The notes below the pieces were generated by a model, which saw nothing but the letters and a program-made list of their open reading frames with translations, was not told where the DNA came from and ran no database searches. A program made the position numbers and the translations under genes. Of a DNA stretch of 64,000 nt, positions 24,915 through 33,781 are shown one piece after another (position 1 is the first letter of the stretch; the number at the start of each line of letters is the position of its first letter). Source of the DNA: Lentzea terrae (GTDB taxonomy: Bacteria > Actinomycetota > Actinomycetes > Mycobacteriales > Pseudonocardiaceae); assembly GCF_003265345.1 (NCBI RefSeq), contig NZ_QFWW01000026.1, positions 186,001 through 250,000 of the forward strand. Reading direction: 5' to 3'.

Positions 24915-25159
24915 TCGTGCGGACCGTGCCCACGAGCGTGACGGTTCCCGGCCGCGGACCGACATCAACGGTGGTGGCGGTCAACAGGACCGGGCACGGG
25001 AGCGTTGTAGTGGCCAACGGGGCAGGGGTGCTCATGGGCGTACACCCTGGCAGAGCCCGCGGGGACGGAGGTACAACGCGGTGATCAAGGAAAGGGTTGC
25101 TGTGGCGTCAACCGCAGACCAATCACGCACCGTAGGCTGACAGGGCGCCTAGGCTGGGG
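24915..25159. other. Divergent intergenic region, no gene seen
   Basis: This is the control region between the Crp-family gene and the kinase gene. GCGTTGTA (near 25002) and TACAACGC (near 25073) are perfect inverted copies 63 bases apart, and GGGTG/CACCC form a small hairpin near 25026-25050. No clear TGTGA-N6-TCACA site is seen. Confidence 0.4.
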
Positions 25160-27151
25160 GTGATCGCGGAAGGGGTGGTGTGGGTCGTGGGGCTCGCGGA
25201 GTCCTTGCTCACGTGGCTGCACGGCTTCGTGGGCGCGAGTGTCTGCCCCGGTGACTGGGTGTGGACCACCACAGCGCTCGGCGCGGTGCTCGGATTGTTT
25301 CCCACGGTAGGGGCGCTGCTGTCCATCGCGGTGCGCCGGATCGTCGGCAACTCCTACGGCGCGGTGACGGGTGCGATCTTCGCCGTGCTCGGCGTCGCCA
25401 GCTGCCTGGTGCTGCCCTGGTTGATCATGCGCGGCACCGTGCAGGGGCTGCAGCGGCGGACGATCTCCGGCTCCAGCTCGCTCGACGACGCCACCTGCTT
25501 CGGTCAGCTGCGGCAGGGCGACTACCTGGTCGACAGCACGCCGTCGATCCTCAGCGTGATCCAGCAGCCCGGTAAGTCGGTCGTGTTCCTGATCGCGGCC
25601 GCGATCACGGTCGTGCTCGCGCTGCTCTGCCTGCTGTTCGTGATGTTGCAGGCCGGTTCGGCGTTCCGGCTCGGGCCGAGCTGGCCGCGCCGGGTGTTCT
25701 GGCCGCCGTTCCTGGTGCTGCTCGCAGCCACGTCGGCACAGCCCGTGACACTTGTGGGCCATGTGCTCCTGGGCTTTCTGCCGATTGCGGTAATCGGCTC
25801 AATCGTCGTGCGGATTTTCGGGTTGACTACCGCCATGCTGAACCGCCCCGGCCGCGACCGGTCTCAGGACCGGAACTCGCAGAACCCGCCGCCACCGCAG
25901 CCGGTGGCGCGCACGCCGCAGCCTCAGAACAACCAGCTGCCTGCGGGCCAGCCGCAGAAGAAGGCGCCGACCAAGCCGATCACGGCCGCGCAGCACCAGC
26001 CGCCACCGGGGCAGAACCCGCCGCCGTACCAGCCGGCTCAGGTGCCGAAGTACCAGCCGGCGCCGATGAACCGGCCGATGCGCCCGGTCAACCAGCCTCC
26101 GCCGCCTCCTCCAGGGCAGTACCCGCCGACCCGCGTCGCCGAGGTGCTCCAGCAGCCCAAGCCCCCGCAGCCACAGCCGTCCCAGCCTGCCGTCCTCGCC
26201 GACACGCCGGGCCCGCTGCCGTTCGGTCCTGGTGCCGCGAACGCCGACGCACCCGCGCCGGTGCAGAAGTCGGGCAAGGTCTGGAACCCCGGCAACGGCC
26301 GGTTCCGCCGCGTCCGCCAGCTCGGCTCCGGCGGCTTCGGCACGGTCTGGCTGGCCGTCGACGAGCAGCTCGACCGCACCGTGGCGGTGAAGCTCGCGCA
26401 CGCCCCGGACAACGAGACCGAGGCGCGCATGCTCCGCGAGGCCCGTGCGCTGGCCGCGGTCCGGCACCCCAACTGCGTGCGGGTGTTCGACATCGTCCAG
26501 GACCCGGACGGCCTCGCCCTGGTCATGGAGTACATCGAGGGCGCGTCGCTGTCCGAGACGGTGCTGAAGAACGGCCTGATCGACGACAAGCTCGCCGCCC
26601 GCCTCTGGCTGAACATGGCCGACGCGCTGGCCGCGGCCCACGAACGCGGCGTGCTGCACCGCGACGTGAAGCCGTCCAACGTGATCGTCGACGGCCAGGG
26701 CACCGCGCACCTGATCGACTTCGGCATCGCCCGCTCCAAGGGCGACAGCACCCTCACGGCCACCGGCATGATGGTCGGCACGCCGGACTTCCTCGCCCCG
26801 GAAACGGCCCGCGGCGAGACGGCGTCCCCGGCGTCGGACTCCTGGCAGCTGGCCGCGACGGTCTCCTACGCCCTGACCGGCCACCCTCCGCGCGGCTCCC
26901 GCGAGAACCCGATCTCCTCGCTGATGGCCGCCGCCCAGGGCGAACCCGTCACCAAGCTCCCGCAGAACAGCGTCCACGCCCGGTTGCTGCTCGCGGCGAT
27001 GGACCCGGAACCTGGCCGTCGTCCGACGCTCGGGCAGGTGCGGGGTCAGCTGGCGCAGTACCTCGACCAGGCGGGGATGAGCAAGGAAGGCCCGGTCACG
27101 CGGGTCATCAGCAAGCCGACTCCGCCGCCCACCAAGCACATGCCGATGTAG
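25160..27151 (+). CDS. Membrane Ser/Thr protein kinase with C-terminal kinase domain
   Basis: A 663-residue kinase with reversed layout. Residues 1-225 form four to five membrane helices (ALGAVLGLFPTVGALLSI; VVFLIAAAITVVLALLCLLF; LVLLAATSAQPV...), 226-375 are Pro/Gln-rich, and the PknB-type kinase domain is C-terminal (about 381-640). The domain has the Gly loop (LGSGGFGTVW), Lys in VAVKLA, catalytic loop HRDVKPSNV and DFGIARS, so it should be active. Typical actinobacterial PknB kinases have the kinase first and the membrane segment after. GTG 25160 is a chosen start. Substrates unknown. Confidence 0.88.
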   Translation: MIAEGVVWVVGLAESLLTWLHGFVGASVCPGDWVWTTTALGAVLGLFPTVGALLSIAVRRIVGNSYGAVTGAIFAVLGVASCLVLPWLIMRGTVQGLQRRTISGSSSLDDATCFGQLRQGDYLVDSTPSILSVIQQPGKSVVFLIAAAITVVLALLCLLFVMLQAGSAFRLGPSWPRRVFWPPFLVLLAATSAQPVTLVGHVLLGFLPIAVIGSIVVRIFGLTTAMLNRPGRDRSQDRNSQNPPPPQPVARTPQPQNNQLPAGQPQKKAPTKPITAAQHQPPPGQNPPPYQPAQVPKYQPAPMNRPMRPVNQPPPPPPGQYPPTRVAEVLQQPKPPQPQPSQPAVLADTPGPLPFGPGAANADAPAPVQKSGKVWNPGNGRFRRVRQLGSGGFGTVWLAVDEQLDRTVAVKLAHAPDNETEARMLREARALAAVRHPNCVRVFDIVQDPDGLALVMEYIEGASLSETVLKNGLIDDKLAARLWLNMADALAAAHERGVLHRDVKPSNVIVDGQGTAHLIDFGIARSKGDSTLTATGMMVGTPDFLAPETARGETASPASDSWQLAATVSYALTGHPPRGSRENPISSLMAAAQGEPVTKLPQNSVHARLLLAAMDPEPGRRPTLGQVRGQLAQYLDQAGMSKEGPVTRVISKPTPPPTKHMPM

Positions 27152-27156
27152 GCGAC

Positions 27157-27186
27157 CGCGAAGGCGCTCAGCCGAGCGCCTTCGCG
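27157..27186. terminator. Bidirectional terminator between kinase and acyltransferase genes
   Basis: A perfect 13-bp stem (27157-27169 with 27174-27186) and AGCC loop. It covers the last codons of the convergent acyltransferase gene, so one hairpin serves both units. Confidence 0.85.
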
Positions 27187-29285
27187 AGCATCGGTGCCAG
27201 AGACCGGCTGTACACGCCGTTGAGGTGGTCCGGGTCGTAGTAGACCGGCACCTTGCCCACGACGGCGTAGCACTTCTGCTCGTCGCAGAAGTAGTCGGTC
27301 AGGTCGACCACGGACACCCCGGGGTTCTTCGAGCTGCGGGCGACCTCGACCACCGGCTCCGGCGGTTGCGCCTCTGCCCGCGGGGACGTGCAGGCCAGCG
27401 GGTTCGAAGGGTTGAGCGCCACGCAGTCGGGCGAGCGGATCTCGCCGTTGTAGGGCGGGTCGGCGAGCACGACGACGCGGGCGCCCGCGTCGGTCCACTT
27501 CCGCCAGCGCGGTTCCAGTCCGTCGCGGTACTGGTCGGTCTGGCTGCGGCCGCTCCTGTCGTCGACCTTCTCCCGGCGCGAGAAGAACGACGTCAGCACC
27601 ATCGACGGCCGGTCGGCGGCGATCATGTCGGTCATCTTCCGCGTCCAGTTCGCGCAGCGGTTGACATCCTTCGACGCCACCGGCTGGCCGCGGAACTCCA
27701 CCATCCGGACGTCCGCGAACGGGCAGGCACCCAGGTAGCTGGTCTTGAGCACCCACTTGCGTTCGCGGGCCACCTCGTAGACGGCCTCCTGCCACTGCTG
27801 CGCGTGCGAGTCGCCGAGCAGCCACACCTTCTTCGCTGAGGGCTTCCCGCCGCTGAAGTCGCAGGTCGCCGTCGTGACCGTGTCGTCGGCGTTGTACTCC
27901 GCGTTCCCCCGGCAGATCGGGTCGTGCCGGCCGTACTCGTTCGCCGGGCCCATCGCGGTGGAGCTGGCCGGGGCGAACGGCTCGGTGCAGCCGTTGGCGC
28001 CGACCAGGGCGCCGGCGCCGAGGCACGGCGAGTTCAGCCCGGCGGCCACGTCCCGCTCGGCCTGCACGACATGCCGCTGGTAGGTCCACTGCAGCCCGGC
28101 CGCGAGGACCGCGATGACGACGACACCGGCGGTCATGGCCGCAAACGTCAGCTTGCTGCTGCGCGTCAACGGGCCCCACGACATGCCGCGGTCCTCGATC
28201 AGCACCTTCGACAGCCAGGCCAGCACCAGCGACAGCGCGAGCAGACCCAGCAGCCACGGCGTGCTGAGCTCGCCCTTGTCCAGCAGGCCGCTCAGCGCGA
28301 ACGGCGCGAGCAGCAGGACCGGCCAGTGCCACAGGTACAGCGAGTAGCTGATGTCGCCCACGAACTGCACGGGCCGGGACGCCGTGACGGCGGTGTGCCA
28401 CTGCCGGCCGGGACGCAGGCCCGCGAGGATCACGAAGGCGGTGCCGACGACGGGGACCAGCGCGAGGTAGCCGGGGAACGGCGTGTGGTGGTCGTAGACG
28501 AACGCCGTCGTGATGATCATCGCGAGACCGGCGAGCGCGGCCAGTTCGGCGGCCACCCGCGGCAGCACGAGCCGCGTGCTCGCCAACGCCACGCCCGCAC
28601 CGATCGCGAACTCCCAGACGCGGACCGGGGTTATGAAGTATGCCGCGCTCGGCGAGACGATCGTGTAGTAGACGCTCAGGCCCAGCGACAACGCGCCGAG
28701 CACGCCGACGCCCACCAGCACCCAGCGCCGCCTGCCGACCTTGAACAGGCCCATCAGCAGCAGCGGCCAGAACAGGTAGAACTGCTCCTCGACCGACAGC
28801 GACCAGTAGTGCTGGACCAGGCTCGCGGCCTCGTTCTGGGCCGAGTAGTTCACCGACTTGGCCGCGAGCCGCCAGTTCTCCCAGTACGAGGCGGCGGCGA
28901 AGGACTCCCACGCGTTCGCCGCCCAGCGCGGGTACGGCAGCAGGAAGTAGGCGCCGACGATGCTCACGGCGAGCACGAGGACCGCCGCGGGCAGCAGCCG
29001 CCGGACGCGGCGCGCGTAGAACCGGCCGAGCCGCACCCGGCCGGTGCGGACGATCTCGCGGTCGAGGTGCGAGGTGATCAGGAACCCGGAGATGACGAAG
29101 AAGACGTCGACACCGACGTAGCCACCGGTCAGCGCGTTCGGCCAGAAGTGGTTCACCACGACGGCCAGCACGGCGATCGCGCGCAGGGCCTGGATGTCGG
29201 TGCGGAAACCAGGAGCCTTCGGCTTGCCGCCGTCATCCGAGCTCGGTCTGTCGTGCTCCGGGCGTGACTCGACGTTGGTGCTCAT
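27168..29285 (-). CDS. Acyltransferase 3 (OafA/YrhL type) fused to SGNH domain
   Basis: A 705-residue membrane enzyme that O-acetylates cell-surface glycans. The N-terminal acyltransferase_3 domain begins DIQALRAIAVLAVVVNHFWP with the catalytic His, followed by about ten membrane helices to residue 400. The C-terminal extracytoplasmic SGNH hydrolase domain has block I LLGDSHAQQW and the Asp-His pair in DPDHLNGVYSRSL. Fused proteins of this kind transfer acetyl groups to polysaccharide or peptidoglycan outside the membrane. The acceptor is not evident. It is alone in its unit, with a terminator downstream. Confidence 0.92.
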   Translation of the reverse strand: MSTNVESRPEHDRPSSDDGGKPKAPGFRTDIQALRAIAVLAVVVNHFWPNALTGGYVGVDVFFVISGFLITSHLDREIVRTGRVRLGRFYARRVRRLLPAAVLVLAVSIVGAYFLLPYPRWAANAWESFAAASYWENWRLAAKSVNYSAQNEAASLVQHYWSLSVEEQFYLFWPLLLMGLFKVGRRRWVLVGVGVLGALSLGLSVYYTIVSPSAAYFITPVRVWEFAIGAGVALASTRLVLPRVAAELAALAGLAMIITTAFVYDHHTPFPGYLALVPVVGTAFVILAGLRPGRQWHTAVTASRPVQFVGDISYSLYLWHWPVLLLAPFALSGLLDKGELSTPWLLGLLALSLVLAWLSKVLIEDRGMSWGPLTRSSKLTFAAMTAGVVVIAVLAAGLQWTYQRHVVQAERDVAAGLNSPCLGAGALVGANGCTEPFAPASSTAMGPANEYGRHDPICRGNAEYNADDTVTTATCDFSGGKPSAKKVWLLGDSHAQQWQEAVYEVARERKWVLKTSYLGACPFADVRMVEFRGQPVASKDVNRCANWTRKMTDMIAADRPSMVLTSFFSRREKVDDRSGRSQTDQYRDGLEPRWRKWTDAGARVVVLADPPYNGEIRSPDCVALNPSNPLACTSPRAEAQPPEPVVEVARSSKNPGVSVVDLTDYFCDEQKCYAVVGKVPVYYDPDHLNGVYSRSLAPMLAKALG

Positions 29286-29554
29286 GCTCGCGGTGAACTC
29301 CCCAGGTCAGACCCCGAGCGGTGACGCCGAGTAAATAACCCTTCGCGGGCCCCTCGATCGGGTGTGTGCGCGGGCATGCTAGCTCATCGGGCCTGGTGGG
29401 GGACGCCTAGGCGATCCGGGTGAACGTGCGGTCAGGGCCGTAACGGTGGTTCACCGTTCAACGACCTACGCGATGGTTCACCCGGAAAGCTTCGGCATCG
29501 GAGGCGATGCCCTGCGAAGGGTGGTGGGGCGGTTTCCGCCGATCGCCTCACCAC
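29286..29554. other. Intergenic region with inverted GTTCACC repeats
   Basis: No gene is seen in these 269 bases. CCGGGTGAAC (29416-29425) and GTTCACCCGG (29476-29485) are a perfect 10-bp inverted repeat, and a third GGTTCACCG lies between them (about 29449). These may be sites for one regulator of the acyltransferase gene, or the edges of a hairpin. Confidence 0.4.
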
Positions 29555-30151
29555 TCACCTTCGCGCAGCCGGCCGCAACCGCCTGCGCAGCACCACGAAC
29601 AGCCCGGCCGCGCCCAGCACCACGAGCCCGACGAGCCACACCGGCGCCGGCTCCGCAGCAGGCTCTTCCGGCACCACCGCGGCAGCAGGCGCGACCGCGG
29701 GCTTCTTGAGCGGCGGCGCGATCTCCTCCCACGGCCACGGGCCCTCGACGGTGCCCTGCACCATCTGCGGGTCCGGCGGCTTGATCAGGAACGTGCCCGG
29801 CACGGTCAACGACCCGAGCGGGTGGTCCTGGAACATCCCCTGCACGCCGAAGACCTGATAGCTGCCGGCAGGCAGGGTGAACGTCACGGCGTAGTGCGCG
29901 GGCTGTCCGAGCGGGACGCCGACGAAGATGCGTTCGTCCGCGCCGGACTTGAACCTCAGCCCCGTCTTGCCGAGATCGCCGTCGCCGGTGAACGGGTGGG
30001 TGCCGTGCTGCAGCACCCAGTACCCGACGGTGTGGGTGACGGACGGCTCGACCGACGGCACCGGGTCCAGGTACGTGACCGCCCAGCCGCCCGCATGCGC
30101 TGAAGGTGCGCTGATCAGCAGGAACGCACATATCAAGGCGAGAATCCTCAT
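29555..30151 (-). CDS. Cell-surface protein with C-terminal membrane anchor
   Basis: A 198-residue protein with a clean signal peptide (MRILALICAFLLISAPSAHA), an extracytoplasmic beta-rich domain (about 21-150), a Pro/Ala-rich linker, and a C-terminal membrane helix (WLVGLVVLGAAGLFVVLRR) with a positively charged tail. ATG 30151 is preferred to 30205 because the signal peptide starts there. A GGAACC -35-like element in the divergent palindrome would place transcription at or near the ATG, so the mRNA may be leaderless and driven by the adjacent ECF sigma factor. Family not recognised. Confidence 0.75.
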   Translation of the reverse strand: MRILALICAFLLISAPSAHAGGWAVTYLDPVPSVEPSVTHTVGYWVLQHGTHPFTGDGDLGKTGLRFKSGADERIFVGVPLGQPAHYAVTFTLPAGSYQVFGVQGMFQDHPLGSLTVPGTFLIKPPDPQMVQGTVEGPWPWEEIAPPLKKPAVAPAAAVVPEEPAAEPAPVWLVGLVVLGAAGLFVVLRRRLRPAARR

Positions 30152-30160
30152 GACGCGAAT

Positions 30161-30191
30161 ACACCGGGAACCAAGGCGCGGTTCCCGGTGT
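30161..30191. promoter_or_regulatory. Palindromic divergent ECF-type promoter
   Basis: A perfect 12-bp inverted repeat (30161-30172 with 30180-30191). Each arm holds GGAACC facing outward-reading transcription: plus strand 30167-30172 with TGTAGG about 16 bases on, minus strand 30185-30180 with TGTATT at the same spacing. GGAAC is the classical -35 of ECF sigma factors. This predicts that the ECF factor drives both itself and the divergent surface protein. Confidence 0.6.
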
Positions 30192-30215
30192 AGGAAGGGC
30201 ATCACGGACGACGCG

Positions 30216-30737
30216 GTGGCACGGGCGATCGCAGGCGACCAGGCGGCCTACGGCGAGCTGGTCGCCCGGTACACCGCGCTCGCGCACCGGACGGCGTACC
30301 TGCTCGGGGCGGGTGCGGACGCCGGTGACGTGGTGCAGGAGGCGTTCGTGAAGGCGTACCGCAAGCTCGACACCTTCAGGAAAGACGCCGACTTCAAGCC
30401 GTGGCTGTTGAAGATCGTCGCCAACGAGACCAAGAACCTCCATCGCGGCAGACGGCGCCGCAACCTGATGGAGCTCAAGATGGCCACCATCACGGAGACC
30501 GTCGACCACGACGACCCGGGCACGCTCGTGGACGACACCCGCACCAAGCTCCTGCAGGCCGTCCAGAGCCTGCCCGACCACGACCGTCAGGTCGTCACCT
30601 GCCGGTACCTGCTCGACCTGACCGAGGCCGAGACCGCGCAGACGTTGAACCTGGCCAAGGGCACCGTGAAGTCACGACTGTCCCGCGCGCTCGCCAAGCT
30701 GCGCCCGATGCTGGAGGAGGTGGCCCATGAGCGATGA
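30216..30737 (+). CDS. ECF-subfamily RNA polymerase sigma factor
   Basis: Extracytoplasmic-function sigma factor. Region 2 reads AIAGDQAAYGELVARYT ... DVVQEAFVKAYRKLDTF ... PWLLKIVANETKN; region 4 reads LPDHDRQVVTCRYLLDLTEA ... LAKGTVKSRLSRALAKL. The start is awkward. ATG 30150 overlaps the divergent start codon and runs through the promoter palindrome, and GTG 30216 leaves region 2 with a very short lead. ATC 30201, with AGGA five bases ahead, would give the best family N-terminus (TDDAVARAIAGD) but is not a normal start codon. GTG 30216 is listed. The gene overlaps the anti-sigma gene by 11 bases. Confidence 0.88.
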   Translation: MARAIAGDQAAYGELVARYTALAHRTAYLLGAGADAGDVVQEAFVKAYRKLDTFRKDADFKPWLLKIVANETKNLHRGRRRRNLMELKMATITETVDHDDPGTLVDDTRTKLLQAVQSLPDHDRQVVTCRYLLDLTEAETAQTLNLAKGTVKSRLSRALAKLRPMLEEVAHER

Positions 30738-31386
30738 CGCCATCGAGGCCGCCCTCCGCGATCTCGGCCGGCAGCTCCACGTGCCGGAACCGCCGGACCT
30801 CACCGCGAGCGTGCTGACGCGGATCAACGCCCCGCGCCGCAGAAACCGTTGGCTCGCCGCGCTGGTCGCGGCCGTGACGGCGTTCGCGATCGCCTTCGCC
30901 GTGTCTCCGGCCGTGCGAGCGGGTGTGCAGCAGCTGCTGGAGTTCGCCGGTGTCGAGTTCCGCAGCGAGCCGCCACCGACGATCGCGCCTCCGTTGCCCA
31001 GCCAGGAAGTCTCGCTCGACGACGCCAGGAAGCAGATGCCGTTCGAGATCCACCTGCCGCAGCAGCTCGGCCGGCCGGACAAGATCACCGTCCACGAAGG
31101 ACGGTTCGTCACGCTGCACTACGGCGACCTGCGGCTCGACCAGTTCGACGGCACCATCAGCTCGGCGCTCGGCAAGCTCATCCACGCCCAGGGCGTCGAG
31201 CAGATCGGCGACAAGGTCTGGATCCCGTTCCCGCACCCGATCTTCTACATCGACCGCACCGGCCAGTGGCGGCATCAACAACCACACGGTGCCGGGCAAA
31301 CCCTGCTCTGGCAACGAGGTCAGGTCACCATGCGACTCGAAGGCGACCTGACCAGGGAACGAGCGCTGGAGATCAGCGCCAGCTAG
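30727..31386 (+). CDS. Membrane anti-sigma-type protein partnered with the ECF factor
   Basis: A 219-residue single-pass protein. A cytoplasmic N-terminal helix region of about 40 residues, suited to hold the sigma factor, is followed by one membrane helix (WLAALVAAVTAFAIAFAV) and an extracytoplasmic domain of about 150 residues with the look of DUF4367 (FEIHLPQQLGRPDKITVHE). No zinc-binding HxxxCxxC is present. ATG 30727 overlaps the sigma gene end. Pairing with the sigma factor is inferred from overlap and topology. Its 3' end overlaps the convergent PMT gene by 14 bases. Confidence 0.8.
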   Translation: MSDDAIEAALRDLGRQLHVPEPPDLTASVLTRINAPRRRNRWLAALVAAVTAFAIAFAVSPAVRAGVQQLLEFAGVEFRSEPPPTIAPPLPSQEVSLDDARKQMPFEIHLPQQLGRPDKITVHEGRFVTLHYGDLRLDQFDGTISSALGKLIHAQGVEQIGDKVWIPFPHPIFYIDRTGQWRHQQPHGAGQTLLWQRGQVTMRLEGDLTRERALEISAS

Positions 31387-32911
31387 GCAGCCACAACTGC
31401 TGCTGCCACATCTCCGGTGTGATCGGGTTGCCGTTCAGGATCGGCCACAGCCACACGAAGTTCGCCACCACGAGACCGACGTAGAGCGCCACGACGAGCA
31501 GTCCGGTGCCGCGTCGTTCGGATCCTGCGGCGCGACGCCCCAGGATCTCGCCCAGCGCCAGCACGATCAGCAGCACCAGGAACGGCGCCATCGGCGTGAC
31601 GTAGAAGAAGTACATCTGCCGGTCGAGGTTCAGGAACCAGGGCAGCAGCCCGGCCATGTAGGCCACGAGCACGCCGGCGTAGCGCCAGTCCATCCGGCCG
31701 ATGGAGCGGAAGATCGCCCAGCCGATCACCGGGAACGCGAGCCACCACATCGCGGGCGTGCCGATCAGCATGATCGCGCCGAGGCACGACGCCGCACCGC
31801 AACCCGTCACGGAGTTCTCGTAGTAGTAGAGCATCGGACGCAGGCCCATCGGCCACGTCCACGGCTTCGACTCCCACGGGTGCCGGTTGGTCGACGACGT
31901 GACCAGCTCGACGTGGAACTTGTAGACGTTCTTGGCGTTGAACCACAGCGACTGCAGGACGTCCGGGATGTACCCGACGTCCTGGACCTTGCCGCCGACC
32001 ACGTGCCGGTCGATGCCGGTCTCGCTGGCCATCCACGGGAACCACGTCGCGACGTAGACCAGCACCGGGATCGCGACCAGGCCGCCGAGCGACGGCAGCA
32101 CGTCCTTCGCGAGCGCGCCGAGCCACGGCTCCTCGACCCCGGCCGCCCGCCGCGCCAGCGCGCTCCAGACGACCGTCAGCAGCCCGAACGCGATGATGTA
32201 CCAGAGGCCCGACCACTTGACGCCGCACGCCAGACCGAGGCACACGCCCGCACCGAAGCGCCACCAGCGGAAGCCCAGCCACGGACCGAACGCGGAGTTG
32301 TTGACGAACCCCTCGCGCACGGCCACGGCTAGCCGCGCACGGACCTGTTCGCGGTCCACGACCAGACAGCCGAACGCGCCGACGACGAACAGCGCCAGGA
32401 AGATGTCGAGCATGCCCATCCGCGACTGGACGTGCGAGACGCCGTCCGCGATGAGCAGCACGCCGGCCAGCGCGCCCAGCAGGTCCGAGCGGGTCAGGCG
32501 GCGGGCGATCCGGACGATCAGCAGGATCGTGATCGCACCCGCGAGCGCGGAGGCGAACCGCCAGCCGATGCCGTCGTAGCCGAAGAGGTCCTGACCGATC
32601 GCCATGAGCTGCTTGGCGAGCGGCGGGTGGACGATCAGCTCGTAGCCGGGGTTGTCCTCATAGCCGCCGTTGCGCAGCACCTGAGCCGACTGCGGCACGT
32701 AGTGCTTCTCGTCGAAGATCGGCGTGCCCTTGTCGGTCGGATACCCGAGGTTCCAGAACCGGACGAAGGCGCCGACCAGCGTCACGACGATCGTGACGAG
32801 CCACCCGCGCATGCGGTCTCCGGACGGAGGCGGGTCGAGTGCGGCCGCACGATCCGTGGGCGGCTCCTCGACGACGACGGGCGCCTCTCCTGGCTGCACG
32901 AGGACTGTCAC
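31373..32911 (-). CDS. pmt: Polyprenyl-phosphate-mannose--protein mannosyltransferase (Pmt)
   Basis: Membrane GT39 enzyme that O-mannosylates secreted proteins during Sec export. The 512-residue protein has about ten helices; the first external loop carries the catalytic acidic pair in IFDEKHYVPQ, and GYEDNPGYELIVHPPLAKQ is typical. The M. tuberculosis homologue is Rv1002c, also divergent from rsmI. The start lies 24 bases from the rsmI GTG, so the two share a compact promoter region. Confidence 0.94.
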   Translation of the reverse strand: MTVLVQPGEAPVVVEEPPTDRAAALDPPPSGDRMRGWLVTIVVTLVGAFVRFWNLGYPTDKGTPIFDEKHYVPQSAQVLRNGGYEDNPGYELIVHPPLAKQLMAIGQDLFGYDGIGWRFASALAGAITILLIVRIARRLTRSDLLGALAGVLLIADGVSHVQSRMGMLDIFLALFVVGAFGCLVVDREQVRARLAVAVREGFVNNSAFGPWLGFRWWRFGAGVCLGLACGVKWSGLWYIIAFGLLTVVWSALARRAAGVEEPWLGALAKDVLPSLGGLVAIPVLVYVATWFPWMASETGIDRHVVGGKVQDVGYIPDVLQSLWFNAKNVYKFHVELVTSSTNRHPWESKPWTWPMGLRPMLYYYENSVTGCGAASCLGAIMLIGTPAMWWLAFPVIGWAIFRSIGRMDWRYAGVLVAYMAGLLPWFLNLDRQMYFFYVTPMAPFLVLLIVLALGEILGRRAAGSERRGTGLLVVALYVGLVVANFVWLWPILNGNPITPEMWQQQLWLPSWR

Positions 32912-32935
32912 GTCGCCGATCGTAGGGTGAACGAT

Positions 32936-33781
32936 GTGAGTCCTGTATCCGGTTCAGGCCGTCTTGTCCTGGCAGCCACTCCTCTCGGGGACATCCGCGA
33001 CGCGTCCGCGCGCCTCATCGAGGCGTTGGAGACGGCCGACGTGATCGCCGCGGAGGACACCCGGCGGCTGCACAGTCTCGCGGCAGCGTTGCAGGTCAAG
33101 CCATCCGGACGGGTGATCAGCTTCTACGACCAGGTGGAGACCGCGCGCCTGCCGGGGCTGCTCGAGTCGCTGCACAACGGCGAGACCGTGCTGCTCGTGA
33201 CCGACGCCGGAATGCCGTCCGTGTCGGATCCCGGTTATCGGCTGGTGGCCGCGTGTGTCGAGCAGGACCTCACGGTCACGTGCCTGCCGGGACCGTCCGC
33301 CGTGACGACCGCGCTCGCCGTGTCCGGTCTGCCGAGCGACCGGTTCGCGTTCGACGGCTTCCCGCCGCGCAAGTCCGGTGAGCGGAAGCGTTGGTTCGCG
33401 CCGCTCGCCACGGAACAACGCACGGTCGTCTTCTTCGAGGCACCCCATCGGCTCGCCGCGACCCTCGCGGACGCGGTCGAGGTGCTTGGACCGGACCGCA
33501 GCGCCGCCGTGTGCCGCGAGCTGACCAAGAAGTACGAAGAGGTCGTGCGGGGGTCGTTGGCCGAGCTCGCCGAGTGGGCCGTGGAAGGCGCACGCGGCGA
33601 GATCACCGTGGTGCTCGGCCCTGCTCCTGTCGAGGAGAAGCCTGATCTGGAGACTTTGGTCGCCGAGGTCAAACAACGCGTCGCGGACGGGGAACGGCTG
33701 AAGTCGGCCGCCGCCGAGGTGGCGGAGGCGGCCGGCATCAGCAAGAAAGCCCTGTACGACGCCGCAATCAAATCAAGCTGA
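32936..33781 (+). CDS. rsmI: 16S rRNA (cytidine1402-2'-O)-methyltransferase
   Basis: Methylates the 2'-O of C1402 in the 16S rRNA decoding centre. The 281-residue SAM enzyme has the tetrapyrrole-methylase fold: LVLAATPLGDIRDASARL, EDTRRLHSL, TDAGMPSVSDPGYRLV and a C-terminal HTH-like tail. GTG 32936 has AGGG upstream. It is divergent from pmt, as in mycobacteria, and its last bases overlap the convergent ABC permease gene. Confidence 0.95.
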   Translation: MSPVSGSGRLVLAATPLGDIRDASARLIEALETADVIAAEDTRRLHSLAAALQVKPSGRVISFYDQVETARLPGLLESLHNGETVLLVTDAGMPSVSDPGYRLVAACVEQDLTVTCLPGPSAVTTALAVSGLPSDRFAFDGFPPRKSGERKRWFAPLATEQRTVVFFEAPHRLAATLADAVEVLGPDRSAAVCRELTKKYEEVVRGSLAELAEWAVEGARGEITVVLGPAPVEEKPDLETLVAEVKQRVADGERLKSAAAEVAEAAGISKKALYDAAIKSS

